Assembly: GCF_021390495.1 (NCBI RefSeq)
Contig: NZ_JAJEJP010000002.1
Span: forward strand, 620,001-684,000
DNA from: Paraburkholderia sp. ZP32-5
GTDB taxonomy: Bacteria; Pseudomonadota; Gammaproteobacteria; Burkholderiales; Burkholderiaceae
Direction of reading: 5' to 3'
DNA length: 64,000 nt
Of this stretch, positions 1 to 8,198 are shown piece by piece. Numbering within the stretch: the first letter of the stretch is position 1; every line of letters starts with the position of its first letter. The notes below the pieces were generated by a model, which was not told the DNA's origin, did no database searches, and was given only the letters and a program-made list of their open reading frames with translations. The position numbers and the translations under genes are program-made.

Positions 1-90
1 CTGATGCGCGCGAGCCCCGGTCTCCAAATTCCCGGCACGGCCGTTGCTGCACGTTGAGTCCGTAGTCGCAACCTCAACCGGAGAACTGTC

Positions 91-615
91 ATGCCAGAGC
101 AGAAAACCTTGAAACGTGCCGCGGCCGATAAGCGCGCCGGCAAGTCGGCGAGTACTCAAGCCGGCGAGTTCGTGAAGGAACAGGTGGACAAGGTGCGCGC
201 CGGCAAGCACGGCGTCAGGTCGCCGAAGCAGGCGATCGCGATCGGTTTGTCCGAGGCGCGCCGCGCGGGCGTCGATGTGAAGCCGCCGAAGAAGGGCGCG
301 ACGAGCGAGGCGACCCGCAAGAAAGCGCAGAAGGATAGCGCCGCGGGCAAGCACGAAGGTACCGCGAAAAAGAGCGCGAGCAAGGAGTCGAGCGCGAAAC
401 GCTCGCGCGTGTCGGAGAACGTACTGAAGCGCGAGAGTAGGGCGGGGGCGTCGCCGGCCGCGATGTCGAAGCAGGCGAAATCGGCGGCGGCCAAACGGCC
501 CGCGGCCAGCCGCTCGGCCGCGGCGAAAAAGGCTGCGGCGACCAAAGGCGCGGCTGGCCGTTCGGCGGCCGCGAAGAAGGCCGCGCATACGCGGGCTTCG
601 CGCGCGCATCATTGA
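91..615 (+). CDS. DUF6496 protein with histone H1-like Lys/Ala-rich tail
   Basis: The 174-residue protein is highly basic. Residues about 8-68 look like a DUF6496 domain (STQAGEFVKEQVDKVRAGKHG, then SPKQAIAIGLSEARRAGV). The remaining hundred residues are low-complexity Lys/Ala/Ser/Arg repeats (AAAKKAAATKGAAG) like histone H1 or AlgP tails. Binding to nucleic acid is inferred from composition only. A GGAGA ribosome binding site lies 7-8 bases before the ATG. It stands alone, followed by a short tandem repeat array. Confidence 0.85.
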   Translation: MPEQKTLKRAAADKRAGKSASTQAGEFVKEQVDKVRAGKHGVRSPKQAIAIGLSEARRAGVDVKPPKKGATSEATRKKAQKDSAAGKHEGTAKKSASKESSAKRSRVSENVLKRESRAGASPAAMSKQAKSAAAKRPAASRSAAAKKAAATKGAAGRSAAAKKAAHTRASRAHH

Positions 616-651
616 GGCTGGTGGGGGGGCTAGTAAGGGCGCTGCGAAGTG

Positions 652-735
652 AAGCGCCTGAAACGAGGTGCCCGTAGCGAAGTGCCCGAAGCAAGGCGCT
701 GGAATCAAGGTGCCTGAAGCAAAGCGCACAAAGCA
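652..735. repeat. degenerate 14-bp tandem repeat, six units
   Basis: Six consecutive 14-base units fill this stretch without gaps. Examples are AAGTGCCCGAAGCA (680-693), AGGTGCCTGAAGCA (708-721) and AAGCGCACAAAGCA (722-735). The approximate consensus is A-R-G-Y-GCCTGAAGCA. The unit length is not a multiple of three and no plausible gene spans it, so it is a noncoding minisatellite between a + strand gene and the 3' end of the aminotransferase. Confidence 0.7.
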
Positions 736-837
736 AAAGAGCGGCGCACGCATCCACGTGCCACCGCTCTTTTGTGTTTGTCCCCACGTGGAGAGCTGCC
801 TTACGCACTCTCTCCCACAAGCATTCGCTCGCTGCGC

Positions 838-2166
838 TTACTGCACAGTCGCAAGCACATCACCGACCGTCTTGAAGATATGCGCGATCTGCTCTTCATC
901 GATGATCAGCGGCGGCGAAAACGCGAGGATATCGCCGGTGAAGCGGATCAGCACGCCCGCTTCGAAGCATTTGACGAACGCCTCGTAAGCCCGCGCACCC
1001 GGCGCGCCCTCTCGCGATTCCAGCTCGATGCCCGCAACCATGCCGAGGTTGCGCACGTCCTTCACATGCTTCGCGCCGCGCAGCGCATGCGCTGCGGCTT
1101 CGAACGACGGCGCGAGCCTTGCCGCGCGCTCGAACAGATTCTCGCGGCGATACAGGTCGAGCGTCGCGATGGCCGCGGCGGCGGCCGCCGGATGCGCCGA
1201 ATACGTATAGCCATGGAACAGCTCGATCGCGCCCGGCGCGCCGTTGCCGACCACCGTGTCATGAATCGTGCGGCTTGCCGCGACCGCGCCCATCGGGATC
1301 GACGCGTTGTTGATCGCTTTCGCGAGCGTGATCAGATCCGGCGTGACGCCGAAGTATTCGCTCGCCGTCGCCTTGCCGACGCGCCCGAAGCCGGTAATGA
1401 CCTCGTCGAAGATCAGCAGGATGCCGTGCTTCGTGCAGATGTCCCGCAGCTTTTGCAGATAGCCTTGCGGCGGAACCAGCACGCCGGTCGACCCGGCCAC
1501 CGGTTCGACGATCACCGCGGCGATCGTCGACGCGTCGTGCAGCGCGACGATGCGCTCCAGTTCGTCGGCCAGATGCGCGCCCCACGCCGGCTGGCCCTTC
1601 GAGAACGCGTTGTGTTCGAGATCGTGCGTATGCGGCAGATGATCGACTGCCGGCAGCAACGCGCCCGAGAAGGTCTTGCGATTCGGCGCGATACCGCCGA
1701 CCGAAATGCCGCCGAAGCCGACGCCGTGATAGCCGCGCTCGCGCCCGATCAGACGCGTGCGCTGTCCTTCGCCGCGCGCGCGATGGTAGGCGAGCGCGAT
1801 CTTCAACGCGGTGTCGACCGATTCCGAGCCCGAGTTCGTGAAGAAGATGCGGTCGAGGCCGGCCGGCATCAGTTCGGCGACTTTCGTGGCTGCTTCGAAC
1901 GCGAGCGGGTGGCCCATCTGGAAGGTCGGCGCGAAATCGAGCGTCGACAACTGTTGCGTGATCGCGGCGACGATTTCGTCGCGGCTATGGCCGGCGTTCA
2001 CGCACCACAGGCCCGCGCAGCCATCGAGAATCTCGCGCCCGTCGCTGCTGCGGTAGTACATCCCTTTTGCCGATTCCAGCAGGCGCGGCGCGGCCTTGAA
2101 CTGGCGGTTGGCGGTAAAGGGCATCCAGAAGGACGACAGATCGTCGATGACGGGGCGCGAAGTCAT
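838..2166 (-). CDS. class III omega-amino acid:pyruvate aminotransferase
   Basis: The 442-residue protein is a fold-type I PLP enzyme. The N-terminal WMPFTANRQFK motif is characteristic of omega-amino acid (beta-alanine) pyruvate transaminases. The DEVITGFGR motif is at residues 254-262 and the probable PLP lysine is Lys283 (TLAKAINN). The likely reaction moves an amino group from a beta- or omega-amino acid to pyruvate. The start at 2166 is chosen because GAGGAA lies just before it; a longer reading frame reaches 2232 without such a site. It is divergent from a MocR regulator, its probable controller. The exact substrate is not readable from sequence. Confidence 0.92.
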   Translation of the reverse strand: MTSRPVIDDLSSFWMPFTANRQFKAAPRLLESAKGMYYRSSDGREILDGCAGLWCVNAGHSRDEIVAAITQQLSTLDFAPTFQMGHPLAFEAATKVAELMPAGLDRIFFTNSGSESVDTALKIALAYHRARGEGQRTRLIGRERGYHGVGFGGISVGGIAPNRKTFSGALLPAVDHLPHTHDLEHNAFSKGQPAWGAHLADELERIVALHDASTIAAVIVEPVAGSTGVLVPPQGYLQKLRDICTKHGILLIFDEVITGFGRVGKATASEYFGVTPDLITLAKAINNASIPMGAVAASRTIHDTVVGNGAPGAIELFHGYTYSAHPAAAAAAIATLDLYRRENLFERAARLAPSFEAAAHALRGAKHVKDVRNLGMVAGIELESREGAPGARAYEAFVKCFEAGVLIRFTGDILAFSPPLIIDEEQIAHIFKTVGDVLATVQ

Positions 2167-2232
2167 GGAATTTCCTCGAAATGGGTTGGGGAGGCCGTCC
2201 CCGATGAGGAAAGGGACTTCCTGCGTAGCCAA

Positions 2233-2316
2233 AACTGTAGCGCTCGGGGTTTAATGGCGGCATAAACAGTTGCCGAAGTGTGGTGCTAACTGTGCTGGCG
2301 AATTCGTAGGGACTGT
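2233..2316. promoter_or_regulatory. candidate MocR operator region (AACTGT elements)
   Basis: The divergent region holds AACTGT at 2233-2238, its inverse ACAGTT at 2266-2271, AACTGT again at 2288-2293, and a related GACTGT near 2311. MocR regulators usually bind repeated short elements between themselves and a divergent target, so these are candidates. The elements are short and could be chance. Confidence 0.35.
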
Positions 2317-2430
2317 ATTGTTCCGTGCGAACCGCGCATTTCGGCATCGATTGGCATCGACAGCGGCATTGCACGCATGCGTCCGGCCGCCCGCCGCGGC
2401 CGTTTTCTGTCCGGATTTTTCGTCCGCATC

Positions 2431-3846
2431 ATGATCGAACTCGAACTTCAGCGCGACCGGCGCGCGTCTTCGACGCTCGTCGAGCAGGTCGTCCAGGGCT
2501 TCGCGCGCGCGATCGAAGCGCAATCGCTGCGCGCGGGCGCGCTGCTGCCGTCGGTGCGGCAGCTGGCACAAAGCCATGCGCTGAGCACCTTCACGGTGAC
2601 CGAGGCCTACAACAGGCTGGTATCGATGGGGCTGGTGGTCGCGCGACGCGGCTCCGGCTACCGGGTCGCGGCGCGCGGGCCGGCCACGCGCGCGGCGGTC
2701 GCCGACTGGCAGCCGCCGAGCCTGACCGCGAACTGGCTGCTGTCCGATGTGTTCGCCGATCATTCGGTGCCGATCAAGGCGGGCTGCGGCTGGCTGCCGG
2801 GCGAGTGGATCAACGAGGCCGGGCTGCAACATGCGTTGCGCGCGCTGAGCCGGGTACCGGCCGCGCGTTTCGGCGACTACGGTCATCCGTATGGCTTTGC
2901 GCCGCTGCGTGAGCGCATCGCGGAACAGCTCGACCGGCGCGGTCTGCCGGTCGAGGTGACGAACGTGCTGCTGACGCAGGGCGCGACCCAGGGGCTCGAT
3001 CTGATCGTGCGCACGCTGCTGCGCGCGGGCGACGCGGTGATCGTCGAGGATCCGGGCTACGGCAATCTGCTGCAGATCCTGAAGCTCGCCGGCCTCGTCG
3101 TGCATGGCGTGCCGCGCACGCCGGCCGGCGTCGATACCGATGTACTCGACGCGCTGGTCGCGCGCCACAAGCCGAAGGCGATCTTCGTCAACACGACGCT
3201 GCAGAATCCGACCGGCGCGACCTTCGGGATGTCGGCGGCGTTCCGCTTGCTGCAGATCGCCGAGCGCGAGCGCATCTGGGTCATCGAGGACGACGTCAGC
3301 CGCGAACTCGCGCCGCCCAGCGCGCCGCTTTTCGCCGCGATGGAGGGGTTGCGGCGCGTGCTGTATCTCGGCGGCTTTTCGAAGACGGTGACGCCGGCCT
3401 TGCGTTGCGGCTATGTGGTTGCCGAGACCGCGGTGCTGCGCGAACTGGCGCGCACGAAGATGGCGGTGGGGCTGACGTCGTCGGAGGCGATCGAGCGGAT
3501 CGTCGACAAGGTGCTGATCGAAGGGCGCTACGCGCGCCATGTCGACACGGTCAACGAACGGCTGAAGCTCGCGCACGCGGCGCTGGAAGAACGCTTCGAC
3601 GCGCTCGGGCTCGAGATGTTTCACCGGCCGCGCGGCGGCCTGTTCGCGATGGCGCGTCTGCCGATCGAAGCGGAGCAGGCCGGCGCGGTGACGACGGCCG
3701 CGCTCGCGCACGGCATCTGGCTTGCGCCGGGTTCTTACTTTCGTCCCGACGATGCGCCGAGCGCATGGTTTCGCTTCAACGCACCTTATTCGACCGACGA
3801 TGCGCTGTGGCGCTTTATCGAGCGGGTCGGGCAGGGAAAGCTGTAG
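2431..3846 (+). CDS. MocR-family transcriptional regulator (GntR wHTH + aminotransferase-like)
   Basis: This 471-residue protein has an N-terminal GntR winged helix-turn-helix (about residues 12-75; LLPSVRQLAQSHALS) and a class I aminotransferase-like domain. The probable PLP lysine is in GGFSKTVTPALRCGY. MocR proteins use PLP as an effector and often control a neighbouring aminotransferase or transporter. The divergent omega-aminotransferase is therefore the likely target. The ATG at 2431 begins the conserved MIELELQRD segment; an ATG at 2377 would only add an unconserved leader. Confidence 0.9.
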   Translation: MIELELQRDRRASSTLVEQVVQGFARAIEAQSLRAGALLPSVRQLAQSHALSTFTVTEAYNRLVSMGLVVARRGSGYRVAARGPATRAAVADWQPPSLTANWLLSDVFADHSVPIKAGCGWLPGEWINEAGLQHALRALSRVPAARFGDYGHPYGFAPLRERIAEQLDRRGLPVEVTNVLLTQGATQGLDLIVRTLLRAGDAVIVEDPGYGNLLQILKLAGLVVHGVPRTPAGVDTDVLDALVARHKPKAIFVNTTLQNPTGATFGMSAAFRLLQIAERERIWVIEDDVSRELAPPSAPLFAAMEGLRRVLYLGGFSKTVTPALRCGYVVAETAVLRELARTKMAVGLTSSEAIERIVDKVLIEGRYARHVDTVNERLKLAHAALEERFDALGLEMFHRPRGGLFAMARLPIEAEQAGAVTTAALAHGIWLAPGSYFRPDDAPSAWFRFNAPYSTDDALWRFIERVGQGKL

Positions 3847-4057
3847 GCGCCGGCGGCAGCGAGCCGCTTGGCGAGACTGATCACGCATTGCCGAACACCC
3901 TGGCAATCACATCACCCTCAGCGTGCGCTGTCCAACAGTGGTGGCGCACCAGCCTGCCTACATTGGGCACAACCGGCTCACATCTGAAATCCAATATCGC
4001 CGGCCAAGCGCAGAAGCAGATCTCGATGCTTCGGGTAATGCGTTAGAAGGGGGGACC

Positions 4058-4519
4058 ATGAACGATAAAAAATATCAGCCCGTGTATGCGCGTCGTCGCG
4101 CGAAGCGGGTAAGCCAACCGGCACAGCGCGGCGCGGCGGCGGTGGAATTCGCGATCGTGCTGCCGTTCCTGCTGCTTGTCGTATTCGCGATCGTCGAGCT
4201 TGGCATCGCGCTGTACGACAAAGCGGTGATCACCAATGCCAGCCGTGAAGGCGCGCGCGCCGGCGTAGTGCTGAAAAGTCCCAAGCCCACCACAACCGAC
4301 GTCCAGACCGTCGTGACGAACTACACGTCGAGCTATCTGCTGACGTTCGGCACGAAGTCCGCGCCCTCGGTGACCACCACCGGCGCGGGCGGCACGTTCG
4401 GTCAGCCGCTGTCGGTGACGGTCTCCTATCGATACACGGGGCTCGGCCTCGGCCGGATGCTGTCGGTCTTCACCGGTCCGGTCACGCTGTCCGCGACCAC
4501 CGTGATGAACAACGAATGA
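4058..4519 (+). CDS. TadE-like pilus assembly (pseudopilin) protein
   Basis: The 153-residue protein has the TadE N-terminus: a short basic segment, then RGAAAVEFAIVLPFLLLVVF with the glutamate of prepilin-like proteins, then one membrane helix. In Flp/Tad systems TadE is a minor pseudopilin processed by TadV. An AGAAGGGGGGACC stretch precedes the ATG. It lies 10 bases upstream of a TadG-type gene and is surely co-transcribed with it. No Tad ATPase, secretin or major Flp pilin is in the window. Confidence 0.9.
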   Translation: MNDKKYQPVYARRRAKRVSQPAQRGAAAVEFAIVLPFLLLVVFAIVELGIALYDKAVITNASREGARAGVVLKSPKPTTTDVQTVVTNYTSSYLLTFGTKSAPSVTTTGAGGTFGQPLSVTVSYRYTGLGLGRMLSVFTGPVTLSATTVMNNE

Positions 4520-4529
4520 GGGGGCCATC

Positions 4530-5651
4530 ATGCGCACGGGGAGCAGAAAGAAGGAGCGGGGCGCCGTAGCCGTGATGGTGGCGTTGATGCTGATCGTCCT
4601 GCTTGGGATCGCGGCGCTTGCCGTCGATATCGGCAATCTGATGGTTGCGCGCAACGAGTTGCAGAACGCCGCCGATGCGGCCGCGATGGCGGGAGCGGGT
4701 TGTCTGAAGCCGCGCACCGAGTGCGGTAACAGCACCGCCGGCCAGCCGGACTTTACGACCGCGCAGGCCACGGCATCGACGTTCTCGACGTCGAGTTCGA
4801 CCAACCAGGTGCAGGGCGCCTATGTGAAAGCCAGTACCGTATCGACCGGCTACTGGAATGCCACCGGCACGCCGTATGGCATCGAGGCGCTGCCGTTCAC
4901 ACCGGGAACCAGCGATATGCCCGCGGTGCAGGTGACCATTCTGAAGGACGGCTCGAATGCGAACGGCTCCGTCGCCGCGTTTCTCGGCCGGGTGTTCGGC
5001 GTCCGGGCACTGAAGGCGAGCGCGGTGGCGACGGCGGTGCTGTCGTCGCCGGGCAGCGTGGGGCCGCACGGGCTGTTTCCGATCGCGATGTCGAAGTGTC
5101 TGTACGACAACTACTGGAATTCGACAACCAATACGCCGAAGAACGCGCCGAATAACGGTGTCGTGGCGGGGATTTCGTGGCCGAATCAGGTCGCGGGGCA
5201 GCCGTATATTTTTCAGATCGGCTCGTCTTACCACTACGGCACGTGCAATTCAGGGCAGTGGACGACGTTCAGCGTCAGTAATCAAAGTGCCAGCTACTTA
5301 AACGGCCTGTTGACGAGCGGTAATCCGACGACGCTCTCCATCGGATCTTCGCCGGGGACGTGGATGCAGAGCGGCACTGAAAACTCGCTTTTCAACGCCA
5401 CATCCGCCTGCAGCGCCGCGGGCAATGGGCAATGCGCGTGGGCGACGGTGGCGGTGGTCAGCGATCCGTCGGCAAGCGGATTTCAGCCTGTCGTGGCGTT
5501 TGCCTGCCTGCATATCCTGGATGCAGCAAAGGGCAAGGACCCGTATGTGCTCGTGCAGATGTCCAACGATATGAGCCACTGCGAAACGATCGCCTCGGGC
5601 GGCGTCGGGCCGAACTACGGCGCTTATACGCCGCCGAGGCTGGTGCAGTAG
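4530..5651 (+). CDS. TadG-like pilus assembly protein
   Basis: This 373-residue protein starts with the TadG N-terminal motif: ERGAVAVMVALMLIVLLG, then AALAVDIGNLMVARNELQNA, followed by DAAAMAGA. One membrane helix covers about residues 11-33 and the rest is predicted periplasmic or surface-exposed. Several Cys residues in the C-terminal part could form disulfides. It forms a two-gene unit with the TadE-like gene. Its role outside a full Tad locus is unknown. Confidence 0.88.
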   Translation: MRTGSRKKERGAVAVMVALMLIVLLGIAALAVDIGNLMVARNELQNAADAAAMAGAGCLKPRTECGNSTAGQPDFTTAQATASTFSTSSSTNQVQGAYVKASTVSTGYWNATGTPYGIEALPFTPGTSDMPAVQVTILKDGSNANGSVAAFLGRVFGVRALKASAVATAVLSSPGSVGPHGLFPIAMSKCLYDNYWNSTTNTPKNAPNNGVVAGISWPNQVAGQPYIFQIGSSYHYGTCNSGQWTTFSVSNQSASYLNGLLTSGNPTTLSIGSSPGTWMQSGTENSLFNATSACSAAGNGQCAWATVAVVSDPSASGFQPVVAFACLHILDAAKGKDPYVLVQMSNDMSHCETIASGGVGPNYGAYTPPRLVQ

Positions 5652-5673
5652 AACGCATCCAGCGCGCTCACGC

Positions 5674-6297
5674 TCACGCGCCGTGGCCCAATAGCTTCAG
5701 CGCGATCGGATACAGCGAGAACACCAGCAGCAGCGCCATCGCGACATTGAAAACACGCAGCCGCTTCGGATTCGCCAGCACCTGACGCATCGCCGTGCCG
5801 AACCCTGCCCACAGGCAGATGCACGGAAAGCCGATCACATAGAACACCACGGCCATCGCCACGACGTTCATGCCGTAGCTCTCGCTGAGATGAATCGTCG
5901 TGGCGGCGGTCAGCACCATCATCCACGCCTTCGGATTGACCCACTGGAACGCGATCGCCTCGTGAAAGCGCATCGGGCGGCGTTCGCCCTTTTTGAGTTC
6001 GAGCCCGCCCGACGTGCCGATTTTCCACGCCAGATACAGCAGATAAGCAACGCTGACGACTTCGAGCACCGTGTACAGCACCGGGAAATGCATGAACGCT
6101 TCGCCGAGCCCGATGCCGACCGACAGCATCAACAGCACCACGCCGGCACTGATACCCGACAGATGCGGCAGCGTGCGGCGAAAGCCGAAATTGACCCCGG
6201 AAGCCAGCAGCATCGTGTTGTTCGGACCGGGCGTGATCGAGGTGACGAGCGCGAACAGAATGCCGGCGGGCAGCGCGCTGAGAGTGACAGAGGACAT
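5674..6297 (-). CDS. LysE/RhtB-family amino acid exporter
   Basis: The 207-residue protein has about six membrane helices and the LysE N-terminal signature (SITPGPNNTMLLASGVNFG). The family exports amino acids such as lysine, threonine or homoserine lactone derivatives; the substrate is not predictable here. It converges on the TadG gene with a 22-base gap. A GTACAG inverted repeat lies about 56-70 bases upstream of its start. Confidence 0.9.
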   Translation of the reverse strand: MSSVTLSALPAGILFALVTSITPGPNNTMLLASGVNFGFRRTLPHLSGISAGVVLLMLSVGIGLGEAFMHFPVLYTVLEVVSVAYLLYLAWKIGTSGGLELKKGERRPMRFHEAIAFQWVNPKAWMMVLTAATTIHLSESYGMNVVAMAVVFYVIGFPCICLWAGFGTAMRQVLANPKRLRVFNVAMALLLVFSLYPIALKLLGHGA

Positions 6298-6352
6298 GGA
6301 GGGCTCCGGTGTCGGCGGAAATGGGTGAAGGTCATTCTAACGATGTGGGCCG

Positions 6353-6367
6353 GTACAGTACCTGTAC
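6353..6367. promoter_or_regulatory. inverted repeat GTACAG-N3-CTGTAC upstream of lysE-like gene
   Basis: A perfect 6-bp inverted repeat (GTACAGTACCTGTAC) lies in the divergent region between the LysE-type exporter and the ABC binding protein gene. A further GGTAC follows about 20 bases on. It resembles a transcription factor operator; the regulator is unknown and no adjacent regulator gene is present. Confidence 0.4.
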
Positions 6368-6457
6368 GGTTTCGGGGATGCTGTCCGGTACGGATAACCG
6401 TGGCCGCAACGAAGACCATCGGGCGATGCTGCAATCGCGGTTGTGACTCAGTAGTTA

Positions 6458-6495
6458 ACATATGTTGTCGATTATTTTTTAATGGCAACATATGT
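6458..6495. promoter_or_regulatory. paired ACATATGT palindromes, long inverted repeat
   Basis: ACATATGTTG (6458-6467) and its exact complement CAACATATGT (6486-6495) flank an 18-base AT-rich spacer with a run of T. Each half contains the 8-bp palindrome ACATATGT, and the two are 30 bp apart, about three helical turns. It ends 61 bases before the start of the ABC binding protein gene. A dimeric or tetrameric regulator site is the simplest reading. Confidence 0.5.
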
Positions 6496-6556
6496 AGACG
6501 GTTCGCGTAGAAGCCGGCAATTCCTGACACAGATACCGCACGATTGGAGAGAGCCC

Positions 6557-7459
6557 ATGAAAGTAATGAATTGGCCCGCTGTCGCGGTGCTCGCCGCCGC
6601 GATATCGGCGAGTCCCGGCGCGTTCGCGCAGGACGCAACGTCCACGCTCGCGAAAATCCAGCAAAGAGGCGTGATCGCGATCGGCCATCGTGAAACGTCG
6701 GTGCCGTTTTCGTATGTCGATGCAAACAATCAGGTGATCGGGTTTTCGCAGGATCTGTGCAACAAGGTGATCGACGCGGTGAAGGCGAAAACCCGACGCG
6801 CCGATCTGAAGGTGCGCTTTATTCCGGTCACGTCGCAAAACCGTATTCCGCTGGTGCAGAACGGCACCGTCGACCTCGAATGCGGCGTGACGACCAATCT
6901 CGCCGCGCGCCAGAATCAGGTGACGTTTGCCGATACGTTCTTCGTCGCGACGACACGTCTGCTCACGCGCAAGGATTCCGGCATCAAGGACTTCCCGGAT
7001 CTCGCGGGCAAAACCGTGGTGACCAATCAGGGCACGACGTCCGAGCGCATCCTGCGCAAGATGAATGAAGAGCGGAAGATGAACATGCAGATCATCAGCG
7101 CGAAGGACTATGGCGAGGGGCGTCTCACGCTCGAAAGCGGGCGCGCTGCTGCGTACATGATGGACGACGTGCTGTTGGCCGGCACGCGCACGCTGACCGC
7201 GAAGCCGTCGGACTGGATCATCACCGGCACGCCGCAGTCGTCGGAAGCGTATGGCTTTATGCTGCGCCACGGCGATACCGAGTTCAAGAAACTGGTCGAC
7301 GGCACGCTCGGACAGGCGATGAAAGGGCCGGAAATCCAGACCATGTACGACAAATGGTTTATGAAGCCGGTGCCGCCGAAGAACATCAGCTTCGACTTTC
7401 CGATGACCGATTCGCTGAAGCAGCTCTATGCGGCGCCGAACGACAAGGCGCTCGAATAA
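6557..7459 (+). CDS. polar amino acid ABC transporter substrate-binding protein (GltI-like)
   Basis: The 300-residue protein has a signal peptide (hydrophobic segment ending SPGAFAQD) and a family 3 extracellular solute-binding domain. FSQDLCNKVIDAVKAK and VDLECGVTTNLAARQNQVTF are typical of glutamate/aspartate binding proteins (GltI). It would capture the amino acid in the periplasm for an ABC permease. No permease or ATPase gene follows, so it is an orphan binding component or works with a distant transporter. The ATG at 6557 is chosen because it begins the signal peptide and follows GGAGAGAG. Confidence 0.9.
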   Translation: MKVMNWPAVAVLAAAISASPGAFAQDATSTLAKIQQRGVIAIGHRETSVPFSYVDANNQVIGFSQDLCNKVIDAVKAKTRRADLKVRFIPVTSQNRIPLVQNGTVDLECGVTTNLAARQNQVTFADTFFVATTRLLTRKDSGIKDFPDLAGKTVVTNQGTTSERILRKMNEERKMNMQIISAKDYGEGRLTLESGRAAAYMMDDVLLAGTRTLTAKPSDWIITGTPQSSEAYGFMLRHGDTEFKKLVDGTLGQAMKGPEIQTMYDKWFMKPVPPKNISFDFPMTDSLKQLYAAPNDKALE

Positions 7460-7558
7460 CGATGCTTTCGGCTTGAAGATAGCGCGCTCGTTGTCGCGAG
7501 CGCGGTCCGCTTCGACGATTGCCGTTGTACGCGCAAAACGGGAACAGCGTCTTTTCAC

Positions 7559-7897
7559 GTGACATCCAACTCCATATCAACCGGCACATTCGCGCCCCGG
7601 TTCTGGAGACATGTGAAACAGGGCCGCGACGACAATCTTGCCCAATTGAAAACGCTGCAGGGCGCGGCGTTCGACCGGGCCTATATCGATCATGAAGTGG
7701 CCTATCATGAAAGTGTGCTCGATGCGCCCGACAACACGCTGATTCCCAGCGCGCGGAACCGCGAATTGAAGGTGCTTCTCGTCAAGGTGCGGCCGGCTTT
7801 CGTCGCGCATCTGGAGCATGCGAAGCATCTGCAGGCGGAACTGGGCAAGCGCATGGCTAAGCATCATCGATGCGGCGCTGGTATCGCCCGCGCGTGA
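7559..7897 (+). pseudogene. DUF4142 protein remnant, N-terminus missing
   Basis: The 112-residue frame matches only the C-terminal half of DUF4142 proteins (LQGAAFDRAYIDHEVAYHE, then LKVLLVKVRPAFVAHLEHAK). The signal peptide and first helices of the four-helix fold are absent, and upstream frames show none of them. The closing residues after MAKHHRCGAG look like readthrough past a frameshift. DUF4142 genes often precede a cupredoxin gene, and a broken cupredoxin follows here, so the pair looks like a decayed operon. Confidence 0.65.
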
Positions 7898-8198
7898 AGG
7901 GCTTCGCGGGCCATGCGTGGGTGATCGCATTCATCGGCATATCCATCGGTGCATTGACGGCCATGATGTCGCCGGCCAACAGCATTGCCGCGCCCAAAAC
8001 CTGCTACATCGTGATCGGCGGATGCGCTTCAATCCGCCGATGTTGACGGTGCATCGCGGCGACAGGATCGAGTGGATGAACAAGGATCTATTCGCACACA
8101 CGGCGAGCGCGACATCGCGCATTCGGCCGGGCTCGATTCGAGCGCGGCGTGTTTTAGCGTGCACCGATCGCGCCGCGCGACTGGCCAGGAGGTGCAAA
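7870..8198 (+). pseudogene. frameshifted cupredoxin-like gene remnant
   Basis: An ATG at 7870 opens a frame with a membrane or signal segment (HAWVIAFIGISIGALTAMM, then AAPKTCYIVI). The frame breaks near 8020. A second frame continues with MRFNPPMLTVHRGDRIEWMN followed by KDLFAHTASA, a cupredoxin core with the first copper His. The rest, including the Cys-His-Met loop, is scrambled. At least one single-base deletion is visible. The family identity is inferred from these segments; it is unlikely to give a working protein. Confidence 0.55.

Noticed and set aside
772..2265. 497-residue frame opposite the aminotransferase
   Set aside because: Arg-rich composition and no family; it mirrors the codon use of the real gene on the minus strand.
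2251..3906. 551-residue minus-strand frame opposite the MocR gene
   Set aside because: Arg/Gln/His-rich antisense shadow in a GC-rich genome.
5674..7459. LysE exporter and ABC binding protein as one divergent system with a shared regulator
   Set aside because: The two inverted repeats in between differ in sequence and there is no regulator gene, so no functional link was claimed.
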